The notes: generated by a model from the letters alone, not told the origin. 64,000 nt of DNA from Lachnospiraceae bacterium (GCA_900770345.1 CAAGKF010000095.1:1-64000), one strand, 5' to 3'; counted from the first letter of the stretch, positions 44,367 to 54,095 are shown. Translations and numbers: made by a program.

Positions 44367-45761
44367 CTAGATCAGAACATATTTCAGCAGGAACAGCACC
44401 GCCAGCACATACATCAGCAGGCTGATCTTTTTCTCCTTCGCTTTTCCCGTAACCACATTGAGAACAACATAGGATATGATTCCCATGGAAATGCCTTCGG
44501 AGATACTGTACATGAAAGGCATCGCGATCAGGCAGATGTAGCAGGGTATGGCTTCTGTATAATCATCAAAATCCACTTTCAGGACAGAGGTGATCATCAG
44601 AAAGCCTACCACGATCAGAGCAGGCGCCGTGGCAAAGGACGGTATCGCCAGAAAAACAGGAGACAAAAACAGGGACAGGCCGAAAAGGACAGCGGAGACC
44701 ACTGCCGTCAGGCCGGTCCTTCCGCCTTCGGCAACACCGGAAGCGCTTTCCACAAAGGTAGTTGTAGTGGAGGTTCCGAATACAGCGCCCAGAGAGGTAC
44801 CCACCGCGTCTGCCATAAGAGCGCCCCGGATTTTCGGAAGTCTTCCGTCCTGATCCAGCATATCTGCCTTGGAAGCCACACCGATCAGCGTTCCCAGCGT
44901 ATCAAACATATCCACAAACAGGAACGCAAACATAATGGTCAGGAAATTAAACGACAGAATACCGGAGAAATCCATTTTCAAAAAGGTAGGCGCCATACTT
45001 GGGATAGCGATTCCTGCGCTGAAATCCGGCAGCACACTGTACATTCCCAGCTCCGGATTTGGCTGATACAGCCCTGTCACCTCACAGATAATTCCCAGGA
45101 TCCAGGTGATCAGGATGCCCCACAAAATATTCCCTTTTACATTTTTTACCAACAGGATAGCCGTGATCAGGATTCCTGCCAGCGCCAGAAGAACCGTGAT
45201 GCCTTCCGCGCGGAATGTGCCTGCTTCAAGGGAGGCTTTAAAGGAATACACCGACACCAGCGTAGCGCTGTCCACAACGATCTTTGCATTCTGAAGACCG
45301 ATAAACGCGATAAATAGACCGATGCCGGCTGATACCGCATGTTTTAAGTTTATGGGGATGGCATTAAAGATAGCCTCACGCACATTGGTCAGCGACAGAA
45401 GGATAAAGATCAGTCCTTCTACAAATACCGCCGCCAGAGCCATATCCCAGGTATATCCCATCTGAAGCACAACGGTATAGGCAAAGTAGGCGTTTAAACC
45501 CATACCGGGAGCCAGAACAAAAGGATAGTTGGCAAAAGCCGCCATCAGAAGAGTGGCCACCATAGCCGCCAGGGCCGTTGCGGTAAAGACCGCTCCCCGG
45601 TCCATCCCGGAAGCACTCAAAATATTGGGATTGACCGCCAGGATATAGGCCATGGTCATAAATGTAGTGATGCCTGCAATAACCTCCGTCTTTGCATCGG
45701 TATGATGCTCCGACAAATGAAACCATTTCTCCAGTACTCCCTGATTCTTTTTGTTTTCCAT
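44367..45761 (-). CDS. NCS2 family purine permease (AzgA/GhxP type)
   Basis: Proton-coupled nucleobase transporter of 464 residues with about 13 hydrophobic segments. Family motifs include TFMTMAYILAVNP near the N-terminus, LAPGMGLNAYFAY and the GTSTTTTFVESASGVAEGG region that lines the substrate site. This branch carries adenine, guanine or hypoxanthine. It follows the guanine deaminase gene by 20 bp and shares its guanine-riboswitch promoter, so guanine or hypoxanthine is likely. GGAGG precedes the start. Confidence 0.92.
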   Translation of the reverse strand: MENKKNQGVLEKWFHLSEHHTDAKTEVIAGITTFMTMAYILAVNPNILSASGMDRGAVFTATALAAMVATLLMAAFANYPFVLAPGMGLNAYFAYTVVLQMGYTWDMALAAVFVEGLIFILLSLTNVREAIFNAIPINLKHAVSAGIGLFIAFIGLQNAKIVVDSATLVSVYSFKASLEAGTFRAEGITVLLALAGILITAILLVKNVKGNILWGILITWILGIICEVTGLYQPNPELGMYSVLPDFSAGIAIPSMAPTFLKMDFSGILSFNFLTIMFAFLFVDMFDTLGTLIGVASKADMLDQDGRLPKIRGALMADAVGTSLGAVFGTSTTTTFVESASGVAEGGRTGLTAVVSAVLFGLSLFLSPVFLAIPSFATAPALIVVGFLMITSVLKVDFDDYTEAIPCYICLIAMPFMYSISEGISMGIISYVVLNVVTGKAKEKKISLLMYVLAVLFLLKYVLI

Positions 45762-45781
45762 ACAAAAATACCTCCTTCTTT

Positions 45782-47116
45782 CTACAGCACTTTCGTGCCT
45801 GCCACATATTTTCCCGCAATGTGCCTTTCATCAGACAGATAGACCATGCGCTCCAGCCGCTCCTTCACTGTAAGCGGCTGAGGATGGGCAAGTAAAGTAT
45901 CGTCCAGCACCACAGCATCCAGCTCGTACCCTTCCTCAAAGCTTCCCACCTTCCCAAAGAAGGAACCGCCCCCCTTTGTTCCCAGATAGAAAGCTTCCTC
46001 CAGAGTCAGCGGCTTTCTGCTCTCATCCATCAGCCGCCATCTCAGCTTGGATACTTTGATGGCCTCCGCCATAGCCCGGAAAACAGATTCCCCCGTTCCG
46101 GCTGCCACATCGGATCCCAGACCTGCTTTCATTCCTCTGTCCAGATACTCCCTTACAGGAGCGATTCCGGAAGAAAGATTGGTATTGGATTCCGGGCAGT
46201 GAGCGATATACACGTCCCTTTCTTTCATCCGTTCCATCTCCTCCTCCGTCGGCCATACACAATGAGCCATAACCGTCTTCGTCTCTCCCCCGAAAAGTCC
46301 GAAGCGGTCATAAGCATCACCATAAAATTCCGACCAGGGGCAGAGCTTCTGCACCCAGGCGATTTCTCCCTGATTCTCCGAGAGATGGGACTGAACAGGA
46401 AGCCTGTATTCCTCCTGTATTTCCTTCAGCTTCTTCATCAGCTCATCGCTGCAGCTGGGAATAAATCTGGGTGTCAGGATCGGTTCCGTGTTCCGATAGT
46501 GTCCTTTTATATCCCGAAGCCACCGGCGGGTCTCCTCTGCCGACTGCTCTGCTCCCTCTTCCTTCAGGTAATCCGGACTGTTCCTGTCCATATTCACCTT
46601 TCCCACCATCGTTTTCAGCCCCGTGGCCTCCATCCGGTCCATCAGGATCTCCGTAGCCTCCCGGTGCATGGTAGCAAAAATGCAGGCCCTGGTGGTAGCG
46701 CTGTGCCTCATTCTGTCCGCAAAAATGGAATAGGCTTTCTGTGCATACTCTCCATCGCGGTATTTCGCCTCCTCCGGAAAGGCTCTGGTGTTCAGCCAGT
46801 CCAGAAGCTCCAGATCCATTCCCAGACCTCTGAAGGGATACTGAGGCGCATGGATATGAAGATCCGTGAGGCCCGGTATAATCAGCCGGTCTCCGTAATC
46901 CGTCAACGGAAGATTCGCGTAAATCTCCGGAAGCTCCTTCCATACTCCCGCCGACCTTCCGCCTGCGCATACCAGATATCCCGATTCCATCGTCCTCAGT
47001 CCGGAAGGTGTTTCACTGTAACAGATATGTCCCTTCAGCACATAATTTTTCTCTTTGCCGCTTTCTGTATAAGCTTCTCCGCTATACATTTTATTATCCT
47101 CTATTCTGTCCGCCAT
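45782..47116 (-). CDS. guaD: Guanine deaminase
   Basis: Metal-dependent amidohydrolase of 444 residues that turns guanine into xanthine and ammonia. Zinc-binding HIHAPQYPFRGLGMDLELLDW is the guanine-deaminase version of the HxH motif; the other ligands fall in QSHLSENQGEI, MAHCVWPTEEE and GLGSDVAAGTGES. The start at MADRIEDN follows GGAGGAGC. It is first in the two-gene unit with the purine permease and is controlled by the guanine riboswitch immediately upstream. Confidence 0.94.
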   Translation of the reverse strand: MADRIEDNKMYSGEAYTESGKEKNYVLKGHICYSETPSGLRTMESGYLVCAGGRSAGVWKELPEIYANLPLTDYGDRLIIPGLTDLHIHAPQYPFRGLGMDLELLDWLNTRAFPEEAKYRDGEYAQKAYSIFADRMRHSATTRACIFATMHREATEILMDRMEATGLKTMVGKVNMDRNSPDYLKEEGAEQSAEETRRWLRDIKGHYRNTEPILTPRFIPSCSDELMKKLKEIQEEYRLPVQSHLSENQGEIAWVQKLCPWSEFYGDAYDRFGLFGGETKTVMAHCVWPTEEEMERMKERDVYIAHCPESNTNLSSGIAPVREYLDRGMKAGLGSDVAAGTGESVFRAMAEAIKVSKLRWRLMDESRKPLTLEEAFYLGTKGGGSFFGKVGSFEEGYELDAVVLDDTLLAHPQPLTVKERLERMVYLSDERHIAGKYVAGTKVL

Positions 47117-47197
47117 ATGCTCCTCCTGAAAAAGAATCCTGCTTCGCAGCATGATCCCCGCAAAGCGTTTTCCGGAACCGGGAACAATTTTCGATGC

Positions 47198-47331
47198 AAT
47201 AAAAAACTACCGCAGTTCCCCGGTTCCCGCATGATCCGTTCCCGAAAGAGATCCGGCCCATGCGAAAACTTATAGTCAACTATTACGGTAGTTGGTAGAA
47301 ACACTCAACCCATCTTGAGCATATATAAGTT
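47198..47331 (-). promoter_or_regulatory. Guanine (purine) riboswitch with overlapping terminator
   Basis: The aptamer is 47267-47331, read on the minus strand. P1 is AACTTATA with TATAAGTT. P2 is CTCAA with TTGAG, with loop GATGGG. The joining region is TTTCTACC, P3 is CAACTA with TAGTTG, and its loop is CCGTAA. GACTAT follows, with C at the base-pairing position, which indicates guanine rather than adenine. Downstream, TGCGGTAGTT (47205-47214) followed by a T-run is complementary to AACTACCGTA of P3 (47284-47293), with one G-U. A terminator formed this way would destroy the aptamer, so bound guanine should keep the gene on. Confidence 0.85.
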
Positions 47332-47369
47332 CTGAATATTTAATCAGTTTCTCATAGTTTGATAAGAAT

Positions 47370-47399
47370 ATTCTAGCATATCTGTCAAGCTTCTGTCAA
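47370..47399 (-). promoter_or_regulatory. Promoter of the guanine riboswitch unit
   Basis: TTGACA (47394-47399) and TAGAAT (47370-47375) on the minus strand, 18 bp apart. The predicted start near 47363 is about 30 bases before the aptamer. A second TTGACA overlaps the spacer at 47383-47388. Confidence 0.75.
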
Positions 47400-47434
47400 T
47401 ATTTTTTGTCTATTCTGCCTAATTATGTTGCAGT

Positions 47435-48685
47435 TCACCGAGACTGTCCGACCTGCCTGATGGCCGCCTTCAGCCGCTTCACCATCTCGTCCACATCCGC
47501 TTTTTCAATGATCAGCGGCGGAACAAAACGGATAATGTTGGCGCCTGCGCTGATGAGCACCAGCTTCTGCTCCAGCAGAGCATTTGTCACGACCGGTCCC
47601 ACGGGAACCGTAAATTCCAGTCCCTGAATCAGTCCTCTGCCTCTGTGCTCCTTTACCACATCAAATTCACCTACAAGCTCCTCCAGCTTCTCTGACAGAT
47701 ATGCGCCCACTTCCTTTACATGATCCACGATCTGACGCTTTTCAAAAATATCAAGCACCGCCGAAGCACCTGCCGTTACCAGCGGATTGCCGCCGTAGGT
47801 GGTGCCGTGATCGCCGGGTACCATAGCCGACGCTGCCTTGCCGCAGGCCAGGAAAGCACCTACAGGAAGTCCGTTTCCAAGTGCCTTTGCCACCGTCATC
47901 ACATCCGGCTTTACGCCATAATACTGCCAGGCAAACATTTCCCCGGAACGGCCCATTCCGCACTGAATCTCATCCAGGATCAGCAGCAGATCATGCTCGT
48001 CGCACAGCCGCCTTACGCCTTTGATAAATTCCTCTGAAGCAGGATAAATACCTCCCTCTCCCTGGATCGTCTCCATGATGACGGCGCAGGTTTTTTCATT
48101 GATCAGAGCTTTCACGCTGTCCAGATCATTGAAATCCGCAAAGCGGATACCGGGAATCAGCGGCTTAAACGGCTCCTGATAGTGAGCGTTTCCCGTAACG
48201 GACAAAGCGCCCAGGCTTCTGCCGTGGAAGGAATGATTCATGGCGATGATCTCACCTGTCATATCCGGCTCCGATTCCTCACAGCCGTCGCAGCCGTCTC
48301 CCATGGTTTCGTGAAGCTTATTGTAATGATAACGCTTTGCGATCTTTAAAGCGCCCTCGACTGCTTCCGTTCCGCTGTTGGTGAAAAATACCTTATCCAT
48401 CTGAGATATCTTCAACAGCTTTTCACCGGCCTCAACAGAGGGCTGGTTATAAAACAGATTGGAAATATGAGTCAGCTTATCCATCTGAGTCTTTATAGCC
48501 TCTGTATATTCCTCATCTCCGTAGCCCAGTCCCATTACGGCAATTCCTGCTCCGAAATCCAGATATTCTTCTCCCTCGGAATCATAGAGCTTTACGCCTT
48601 TTCCGTGGTCAAATACCACAGGGAACCGGTTATATGTCTTATACAGAACATTTTCTGCCCTGCTTATCATTTTTTCATCAGCCAT
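47435..48685 (-). CDS. argD: Acetylornithine aminotransferase
   Basis: PLP enzyme of 416 residues that makes N-acetylornithine from its semialdehyde. The PLP-lysine lies in [12 protein letters not shown]; the Asp of the cofactor site is in [12 protein letters not shown]. An insertion of about 18 residues ([17 protein letters not shown]), acidic and with a CDGC pair, sits between the second helix and [12 protein letters not shown]; other ArgD sequences I know lack it. GAGG precedes the start. It overlaps argB by 8 bp and is the last gene of the arginine unit. Confidence 0.95.
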   Translation of the reverse strand: MADEKMISRAENVLYKTYNRFPVVFDHGKGVKLYDSEGEEYLDFGAGIAVMGLGYGDEEYTEAIKTQMDKLTHISNLFYNQPSVEAGEKLLKISQMDKVFFTNSGTEAVEGALKIAKRYHYNKLHETMGDGCDGCEESEPDMTGEIIAMNHSFHGRSLGALSVTGNAHYQEPFKPLIPGIRFADFNDLDSVKALINEKTCAVIMETIQGEGGIYPASEEFIKGVRRLCDEHDLLLILDEIQCGMGRSGEMFAWQYYGVKPDVMTVAKALGNGLPVGAFLACGKAASAMVPGDHGTTYGGNPLVTAGASAVLDIFEKRQIVDHVKEVGAYLSEKLEELVGEFDVVKEHRGRGLIQGLEFTVPVGPVVTNALLEQKLVLISAGANIIRFVPPLIIEKADVDEMVKRLKAAIRQVGQSR

Positions 48686-49568
48686 GATAATACCTCACAT
48701 CTTCCTTTGAATTGAAAATAGCCGTGCCAATACCTTTATCCGTAAAGATCTCCAGCAGCAGACAGTGGGGGATCCGCCCGTCCAGGATATGTACTCTGGA
48801 TACGCCGCTTCCGATGGCATTGATGCAGTTCTGAAGCTTCGGAAGCATTCCGCCTCCCAGCATACCGCTGTCCACAAAATTCTGTGCTTCCTCCACCGTC
48901 ATCTCGGAGATCAGAGAAGATTTGTCATTAAAATCTTTGAATACGCCCTCCACATCTGTCAGGAAGGCCAGCTTCTCCGCATGTACGGCTGTGGCAATGG
49001 CGCAAGCCGCATCATCCGCATTGATGTTGTAGCTTAAATAATCATCATCGAAGCCGATGGGACAGATGATCGGAAGAAAATCCTTCTCCAGAAGATCATA
49101 GATCACCTTCGGATCCACCTTCTCCACCTCGCCTACAAAGCCGATATCCTCACCGCCGGAATATTTCTTGTGACATTTCAACATCATACCGTCCTTGCCG
49201 CTGATGCCCACAGCCTTGACGCCCAGCTCATTGACCAGCTGTACCAGGCTCTTGTTTACTTTATTCAATACCATCTCAGCGATCTCCATGGTAGGCTCAT
49301 CGGTAACACGCAGTCCGTTGATAAAATGGGGCTCCATTCCCACCTTTCCCACCCAGCGGCTGATCTCCTTGCCGCCGCCGTGAACGATGATCGGCTTGAA
49401 GCCGACCAGCTTTAAAAGTACCACATCCTGAATGACTTTTTTCTTCAGTTCCTCATCCACCATGGCGCTTCCGCCGTATTTTACCACTACGATCTTCCTG
49501 TTAAAACGCTGAATATAGGGAAGGGCCTCGATCAGCACGGCCGCCTTCTGCATCGGTTCCAGATTCAT
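48678..49568 (-). CDS. argB: Acetylglutamate kinase
   Basis: Phosphorylates N-acetylglutamate. The 296-residue sequence has the start of the amino acid kinase fold, [12 protein letters not shown], and HGGGKEIS. An N-terminal helix of about 20 residues precedes the kinase fold, as in the hexameric, arginine-inhibited enzymes, so feedback control is likely. AGAGGAGG precedes the ATG. It lies 60 bp after argJ and overlaps argD by 8 bp. Confidence 0.96.
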   Translation of the reverse strand: MNLEPMQKAAVLIEALPYIQRFNRKIVVVKYGGSAMVDEELKKKVIQDVVLLKLVGFKPIIVHGGGKEISRWVGKVGMEPHFINGLRVTDEPTMEIAEMVLNKVNKSLVQLVNELGVKAVGISGKDGMMLKCHKKYSGGEDIGFVGEVEKVDPKVIYDLLEKDFLPIICPIGFDDDYLSYNINADDAACAIATAVHAEKLAFLTDVEGVFKDFNDKSSLISEMTVEEAQNFVDSGMLGGGMLPKLQNCINAIGSGVSRVHILDGRIPHCLLLEIFTDKGIGTAIFNSKEDVRYYHG

Positions 49569-49628
49569 CTCATTTCCTCCTCTTTACGAATAAACGTTAT
49601 AAATGAACAGCACGGTCAGACATCTCTG

Positions 49629-50855
49629 TCATGAACGGTAATCCGCATTGATTTTTACATAGTCAAAGGTCAGGTCACAGCCCCAGGCGGTAGCCTGCGC
49701 ATCACCCATTTTAATATCAGCAACAGCCGTAACCTCCGGCTCGGAAAGGATCTTCGTTGCCTCCTCTTCGCTGTAATCCACTGCAACGCCGTCCTTTATG
49801 ATCTGCATATGTCCGGCCGCGCTTTCAAAGAAAAGGTCCACCTTCTCCGGATCAAACTGAGCGCCGGAATAACCCATGGCACAGAGGATCCTTCCCCAGT
49901 TGGCATCATGGCCGAATATAGCCGCCTTGGTCAGGCTGGAGGTGATAACAGACTTGGCCAGCACCTTTGCCTGCTCCTTTGACTCCGCCCCCACGATCTT
50001 CACTTCAAAAAGAGCCGTGCAGCCTTCGCCGTCTCCCGCCATTTTCTTTGCCAGGGTTTCATTTATATAGTTAAGAGCCTGGCAGAAGGCTCTGTAGTCC
50101 TCATTTTTCTCTGTGATCTCCTTGTTGCCTGCCATGCCGTTTGCCAGCAGCAGAACCGTATCATTGGTGGAGGTATCGCCGTCCACGGAGATCATATTGT
50201 AGGTGTCCTTAATGTCCTCGCTTAATGCTTCCTGAAGCAGTTCCTTGCTGATCGCCGCATCAGTGGTCACAAAGCTTAACATGGTGCACATATTGGGATG
50301 GATCATGCCGGAACCCTTGCACATGCCGCCGATGGTAACGGTGCTTCCGCCCAGCTCCACCTGAACTGCTGCCTCTTTGTTCTTTGTGTCGGTGGTCATG
50401 ATCGCTTTGGAGGCATTGGTTCCGCTCTCCAGGCTTCCGTCCAGAAGAGGAGCCATAGTCCTGATGCCCGCCTCAATCCTGTCCATGGGAAGCTGCATGC
50501 CGATCACGCCGGTGGATGCCACCAGAACGCTGTCTTCCGGAATATTCAGGACCTGAGCCGCTGCCTTGGCCGTCTGGCTGCAGTATCCCATCCCTTCCAC
50601 GCCGGTGCAGGCATTTGCGATACCTGCATTGACGATCACCGCACGGGCATCCGCACCGCTTGTTACCTGATTTTTGTCCCATTTCACAGGAGCTGCCTTT
50701 ACCAGATTGGTGGTAAAGGTTCCTGCCGATTTACAGGGCGCCTGGCTGTAGATCATAGCCATATCCTGACGGTTCCTGTATTTGATCCCTGCTGCTGTGG
50801 AAGCCGCCATAAATCCTTTGGCTGCCGTAACGCCGCCTTCTGTTACTTTATACAT
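49629..50855 (-). CDS. argJ: Bifunctional ornithine acetyltransferase/N-acetylglutamate synthase
   Basis: Moves the acetyl group from acetylornithine to glutamate, closing the acetyl cycle. The 408-residue precursor cleaves itself before the Thr of the CTML motif; here it is Thr191 (HPNMCTMLSF), whose first residue differs from the usual ATML. The start at MYKVTEGG follows AGGAGG; 29 codons upstream are open. The gene for a GNAT protein lies between it and argC. Whether this form can also use acetyl-CoA cannot be read from sequence. Confidence 0.95.
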   Translation of the reverse strand: MYKVTEGGVTAAKGFMAASTAAGIKYRNRQDMAMIYSQAPCKSAGTFTTNLVKAAPVKWDKNQVTSGADARAVIVNAGIANACTGVEGMGYCSQTAKAAAQVLNIPEDSVLVASTGVIGMQLPMDRIEAGIRTMAPLLDGSLESGTNASKAIMTTDTKNKEAAVQVELGGSTVTIGGMCKGSGMIHPNMCTMLSFVTTDAAISKELLQEALSEDIKDTYNMISVDGDTSTNDTVLLLANGMAGNKEITEKNEDYRAFCQALNYINETLAKKMAGDGEGCTALFEVKIVGAESKEQAKVLAKSVITSSLTKAAIFGHDANWGRILCAMGYSGAQFDPEKVDLFFESAAGHMQIIKDGVAVDYSEEEATKILSEPEVTAVADIKMGDAQATAWGCDLTFDYVKINADYRS

Positions 50856-50910
50856 ATACTCATTTCCTCCTTTTTGCCCCGGCGCCTGATCTGAACACCG
50901 GACTCTTCTG

Positions 50911-51375
50911 TCACCGTACAAACCGGGTAATATTTTCTTCATTTAACACAAATTCATATAAATTGAAATCGTCCCTCTCCGTCCAGCCGATCCCCTGCCA
51001 GAAGGCATTGCCGATATCATTGCTTTTGAATGCCACCAGGCTGATCTTACTGACGCCTTCCTTCTGAAGAGCTTCCATGGCAGCCCGCACCATCCGATAG
51101 CCCACACCGTGATTCCGATAGCCGGGAGCTACACAGACGTGATAAAAACAGCCGGTCCTTCCGTCATGACCGCAGAGGATATCACCCACGATTCTTCCGT
51201 TCTGGACTGCCACCACACTGGTGGTGGGATTGCGTCTTAAAAAACGCTCCACTCCTTCCCTGGAATCATCGATACTGCGTATACCAAAGCCCTTGATCTC
51301 CGTCCAAAGCTTATATACCTGCTCATAATCCCCCATGGTCATCTCGCGAATGAGGATATCCATTGTCCCTGCCAT
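50911..51375 (-). CDS. GNAT acetyltransferase within the arginine operon
   Basis: Acetyl-CoA-dependent acetyltransferase of 154 residues. The acetyl-CoA loop is VCVAPGYRNHGVGYRMV (about residues 90-106), and ALQKEGVSKISLVAF follows. The substrate is not known. It lies between argC (36 bp) and argJ (55 bp) on the same strand. The position fits a small N-acetylglutamate synthase that starts or refills the acetyl cycle run by ArgJ. Other GNAT roles cannot be excluded. AAGGGAAG precedes the start. Confidence 0.85.
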   Translation of the reverse strand: MAGTMDILIREMTMGDYEQVYKLWTEIKGFGIRSIDDSREGVERFLRRNPTTSVVAVQNGRIVGDILCGHDGRTGCFYHVCVAPGYRNHGVGYRMVRAAMEALQKEGVSKISLVAFKSNDIGNAFWQGIGWTERDDFNLYEFVLNEENITRFVR

Positions 51376-51411
51376 ATTTTCTTCCCTTTTGCCTTTCCTT
51401 CTTCCAAAGTT

Positions 51412-52452
51412 TTACGGGAATACCGGGATCTGCTTTAAGCCCGTATTCTCCGGAAGTCCGAACATCAGATTCATATTCTGGATCGCCTGTCCGGCAGCTC
51501 CCTTTACCATATTGTCGATCGCACCCATCATGACAATGCGCTTTGTTCTGGGATCGATCTTGAAATTCACATCCACAAAGTTGCTGCCCTCTACCCAGCG
51601 GGTCTGAGGAACCACATCTTTATTCAAAACTCTGATAAAATATTCATTTTCATAATATTTATCGTATGCTGCCTTCACTTCCTCATAAGTTACATCCTTT
51701 GTGAGAGAAGCGTAGGCTGTTACAAGGATCCCTCTGTTCATCGGCACCAGATGAGGAGTGAAGCTGATGGTCACCGGCTTTCCTGCCGCATAGGAAAGCT
51801 GCTCCTCGATCTCCGGCGTATGTCTGTGGGAAGCGACACCGTAGGCCTTGATATTTTCATTGACCTCACAGAACAGGCTGTCCACCTTTGCGCCTCTGCC
51901 TGCGCCGGAGGTTCCGGATTTTGCATCAATAATAACAGTATTGGGGTCGATCAGTCCCTCCTTTACCAGCGGATAAACCGACAGGAAGGAGCAGGTGGGG
52001 AAACAGCCCGGATTTGCGATCAGTCTTGCATTTTTAATTTTCTCTCTGTTGATCTCAGGAAGTCCGTACACTGCCTCCTCAATATACTGAGGCGCTCCGT
52101 GCTGCAGCTTGTACCACTGCTCATAAACAGCCACATCCTTTATACGGAAATCCGCACTCAGATCAATGATCTTCACCTTTGACAGGATCTCCTCATTTAC
52201 CAGCGTGGAACAGAGCCCCTGAGGAGTGGCCGTAAACACCACATCCACCTGCTCCGCCAGCTCTTTCATATTATCATCCATACAGACATCATCCGTCAGC
52301 CTGAACATATTCTGATAAACAGACGCGTATTTCTGATCGATATAGCTTCTGGAGCCATACCATTTGATTTCTATATCCTCTCTCTGAAGCAGCAGCCTTG
52401 CCAGCTCGCCGCCTGCATAACCTGTAGAACCGATAATTCCGACTTTGATCAT
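51412..52452 (-). CDS. argC: N-acetyl-gamma-glutamyl-phosphate reductase
   Basis: NADPH-dependent reductase of 346 residues, the usual size. It shows the nucleotide loop IIGSTGYAGGELARLL and the active-site Cys in IANPGCFPTCS. The start at MIKVGIIG is the ATG spaced 7 bases from AGGAG; an ATG two codons earlier is too close to the site. It is the first gene of the unit argC-GNAT-argJ-argB-argD and is divergent from argG. Confidence 0.96.
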   Translation of the reverse strand: MIKVGIIGSTGYAGGELARLLLQREDIEIKWYGSRSYIDQKYASVYQNMFRLTDDVCMDDNMKELAEQVDVVFTATPQGLCSTLVNEEILSKVKIIDLSADFRIKDVAVYEQWYKLQHGAPQYIEEAVYGLPEINREKIKNARLIANPGCFPTCSFLSVYPLVKEGLIDPNTVIIDAKSGTSGAGRGAKVDSLFCEVNENIKAYGVASHRHTPEIEEQLSYAAGKPVTISFTPHLVPMNRGILVTAYASLTKDVTYEEVKAAYDKYYENEYFIRVLNKDVVPQTRWVEGSNFVDVNFKIDPRTKRIVMMGAIDNMVKGAAGQAIQNMNLMFGLPENTGLKQIPVFP

Positions 52453-52616
52453 TTTCATTCTCCTCATTAATAAATACACATTCTTCCAGCAAATCTTTCC
52501 TGATCTCCCCAGAGTATATTCTGCGGAAATTCTCTGCACTTTCCATATTATACTGGTTTTTCCGTCAAATGCTAGTATGTTTTTTTATACCTTGCCCTTC
52601 CGGTCGTGCATTGGAT

Positions 52617-52650
52617 TTCATAATTATACATCTTAAATGCATAATATGCA
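52617..52650. promoter_or_regulatory. ARG-box-like pair between argC and argG
   Basis: TTCATAATTATACA (52617-52630) and TGCATAATATGCA (52638-52650, a perfect palindrome around one base) resemble the AT-rich ArgR boxes (TGAATWWWWATTCA type). They lie 7 bp apart in the 298-bp divergent region, well placed to repress both argC and argG when arginine is abundant. The argR gene is not in the window. Confidence 0.6.
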
Positions 52651-52750
52651 ATATTTTTTAAAATATTTATTTTAGTACTTGCTTTTTATAACGGAATGTT
52701 GTATATTTATGAAAGTCCAACAAGCACGAATATCAGGAGGAAATATTACG

Positions 52751-53983
52751 ATGAAAGAGAAAGTAGTTTTAGCATATTCCGGCGGACTTGATACTACCGC
52801 CATTATCCCGTGGTTAAAGGAACATTTTGATTATGACGTTATCTGCTGCTGCATCGACTGCGGACAGGGAAGTGAGCTGGACGGTCTGGAAGAGAGAGCA
52901 AAATTGTCCGGCGCTTCCAAATTATATATTGAAGATCTGACAGATGATTTCTGTGATAATTATATTATGCCGTGTGTAAAGGCCAACGCCGTATACGAGA
53001 ATAAGTACCTGTTAGGTACCTCCATGGCACGTCCGGCTATCGCAAAACGTCTGGTTGACATCGCCCGCAAGGAGAATGCTGTTGCCATCTGCCACGGCGC
53101 TACCGGCAAGGGCAATGACCAGATCCGTTTCGAGCTGAGCATCAAGGCTCTGGCTCCCGACATCAAAATCATCGCTCCATGGCGTATGACAGATGTATGG
53201 ACCATGCAGTCCCGTGAGGACGAGATGGCATACTGCAAGCAGAAGGGCATCAACCTTCCATTCTCCGCAGACAACAGCTACAGCCGTGACCGCAACCTGT
53301 GGCACATCAGCCATGAGGGTCTGGAGCTGGAGGATCCGTCCAGGGAACCTAATTACAAGCACATGCTGGTACTCAGCGTAACTCCGGAGGAAGCTCCCGA
53401 TGAGGGCGAGTACGTGACCATGACCTTTGAAAAGGGTGTTCCTACCAGCGTAAACGGCCAGAAGATGAAGGTTTCCGACATCATCCGCAAGTTAAACGAG
53501 CTGGGCGGAAAGCACGGTATCGGTATTGTTGATATCGTGGAGAACCGTGTTGTAGGTATGAAATCCCGCGGTGTTTACGAGACTCCCGGCGGTACCATCC
53601 TGATGGAGGCACACCAGCAGCTGGAAGAGCTGGTTCTTGACCGCGCTACCATGGATGCAAAGAAGGACATGAGCAACAGAATGGCTCAGATCGTATACGA
53701 GGGCAAGTGGTTCACACCTCTGCGCGAGGCTGTTCAGGCATTTGTGGAATCCACGCAGGAGTATGTAACCGGCGAGGTTAAATTCAAGCTGTACAAGGGC
53801 AACATCATCAAGGCAGGCACCACCTCTCCTTACTCCTTATACAGCGAGTCTCTGGCATCCTTCACCACAGGCGATCTCTACGATCACCACGATGCAAGCG
53901 GCTTCATCACACTGTTCGGACTTCCGTTAAAGGTTCGCGCTATGAAGCTGGCGGAAGCAAAAGCAGAAAAGAAGGAGCAGTAA
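52751..53983 (+). CDS. argG: Argininosuccinate synthase
   Basis: Joins citrulline and aspartate with ATP. The 410-residue sequence has the ATP pyrophosphatase loop AYSGGLDTTAI, CHGATGKGNDQIRFE and the SYSRDRNLWHISHEG segment. AGGAGGAAATATTACG precedes the ATG, and 24 upstream in-frame codons are unlikely to be translated. It is divergent from argC, with ARG-box-like sites between, and ends at a strong terminator. Confidence 0.97.
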   Translation: MKEKVVLAYSGGLDTTAIIPWLKEHFDYDVICCCIDCGQGSELDGLEERAKLSGASKLYIEDLTDDFCDNYIMPCVKANAVYENKYLLGTSMARPAIAKRLVDIARKENAVAICHGATGKGNDQIRFELSIKALAPDIKIIAPWRMTDVWTMQSREDEMAYCKQKGINLPFSADNSYSRDRNLWHISHEGLELEDPSREPNYKHMLVLSVTPEEAPDEGEYVTMTFEKGVPTSVNGQKMKVSDIIRKLNELGGKHGIGIVDIVENRVVGMKSRGVYETPGGTILMEAHQQLEELVLDRATMDAKKDMSNRMAQIVYEGKWFTPLREAVQAFVESTQEYVTGEVKFKLYKGNIIKAGTTSPYSLYSESLASFTTGDLYDHHDASGFITLFGLPLKVRAMKLAEAKAEKKEQ

Positions 53984-54002
53984 AAATACAGAAATGTACA
54001 GA

Positions 54003-54095
54003 AGCCGGCGCGGCAGATGATCAATCTGCTGCACCGGCTTTTTTGTCTCAGGAAAAAAGACGCTGATTTGTTCCTGCAGAATAAATCAGCGTCTT
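54003..54095. terminator. Back-to-back terminators of argG and tkt
   Basis: For argG, AGCCGG and the inner GCAGAT pair with ATCTGC and CCGGCT (54003-54038), followed by six T on the plus strand. For tkt, AAGACGCTGATTT (54057-54069) pairs exactly with AAATCAGCGTCTT (54083-54095), followed by T on the minus strand. Confidence 0.9.

Noticed and set aside
46199..47275. 358-codon open frame opposite guanine deaminase
   Set aside because: It is antisense to well-marked metal-binding motifs and runs into the riboswitch; not a gene.
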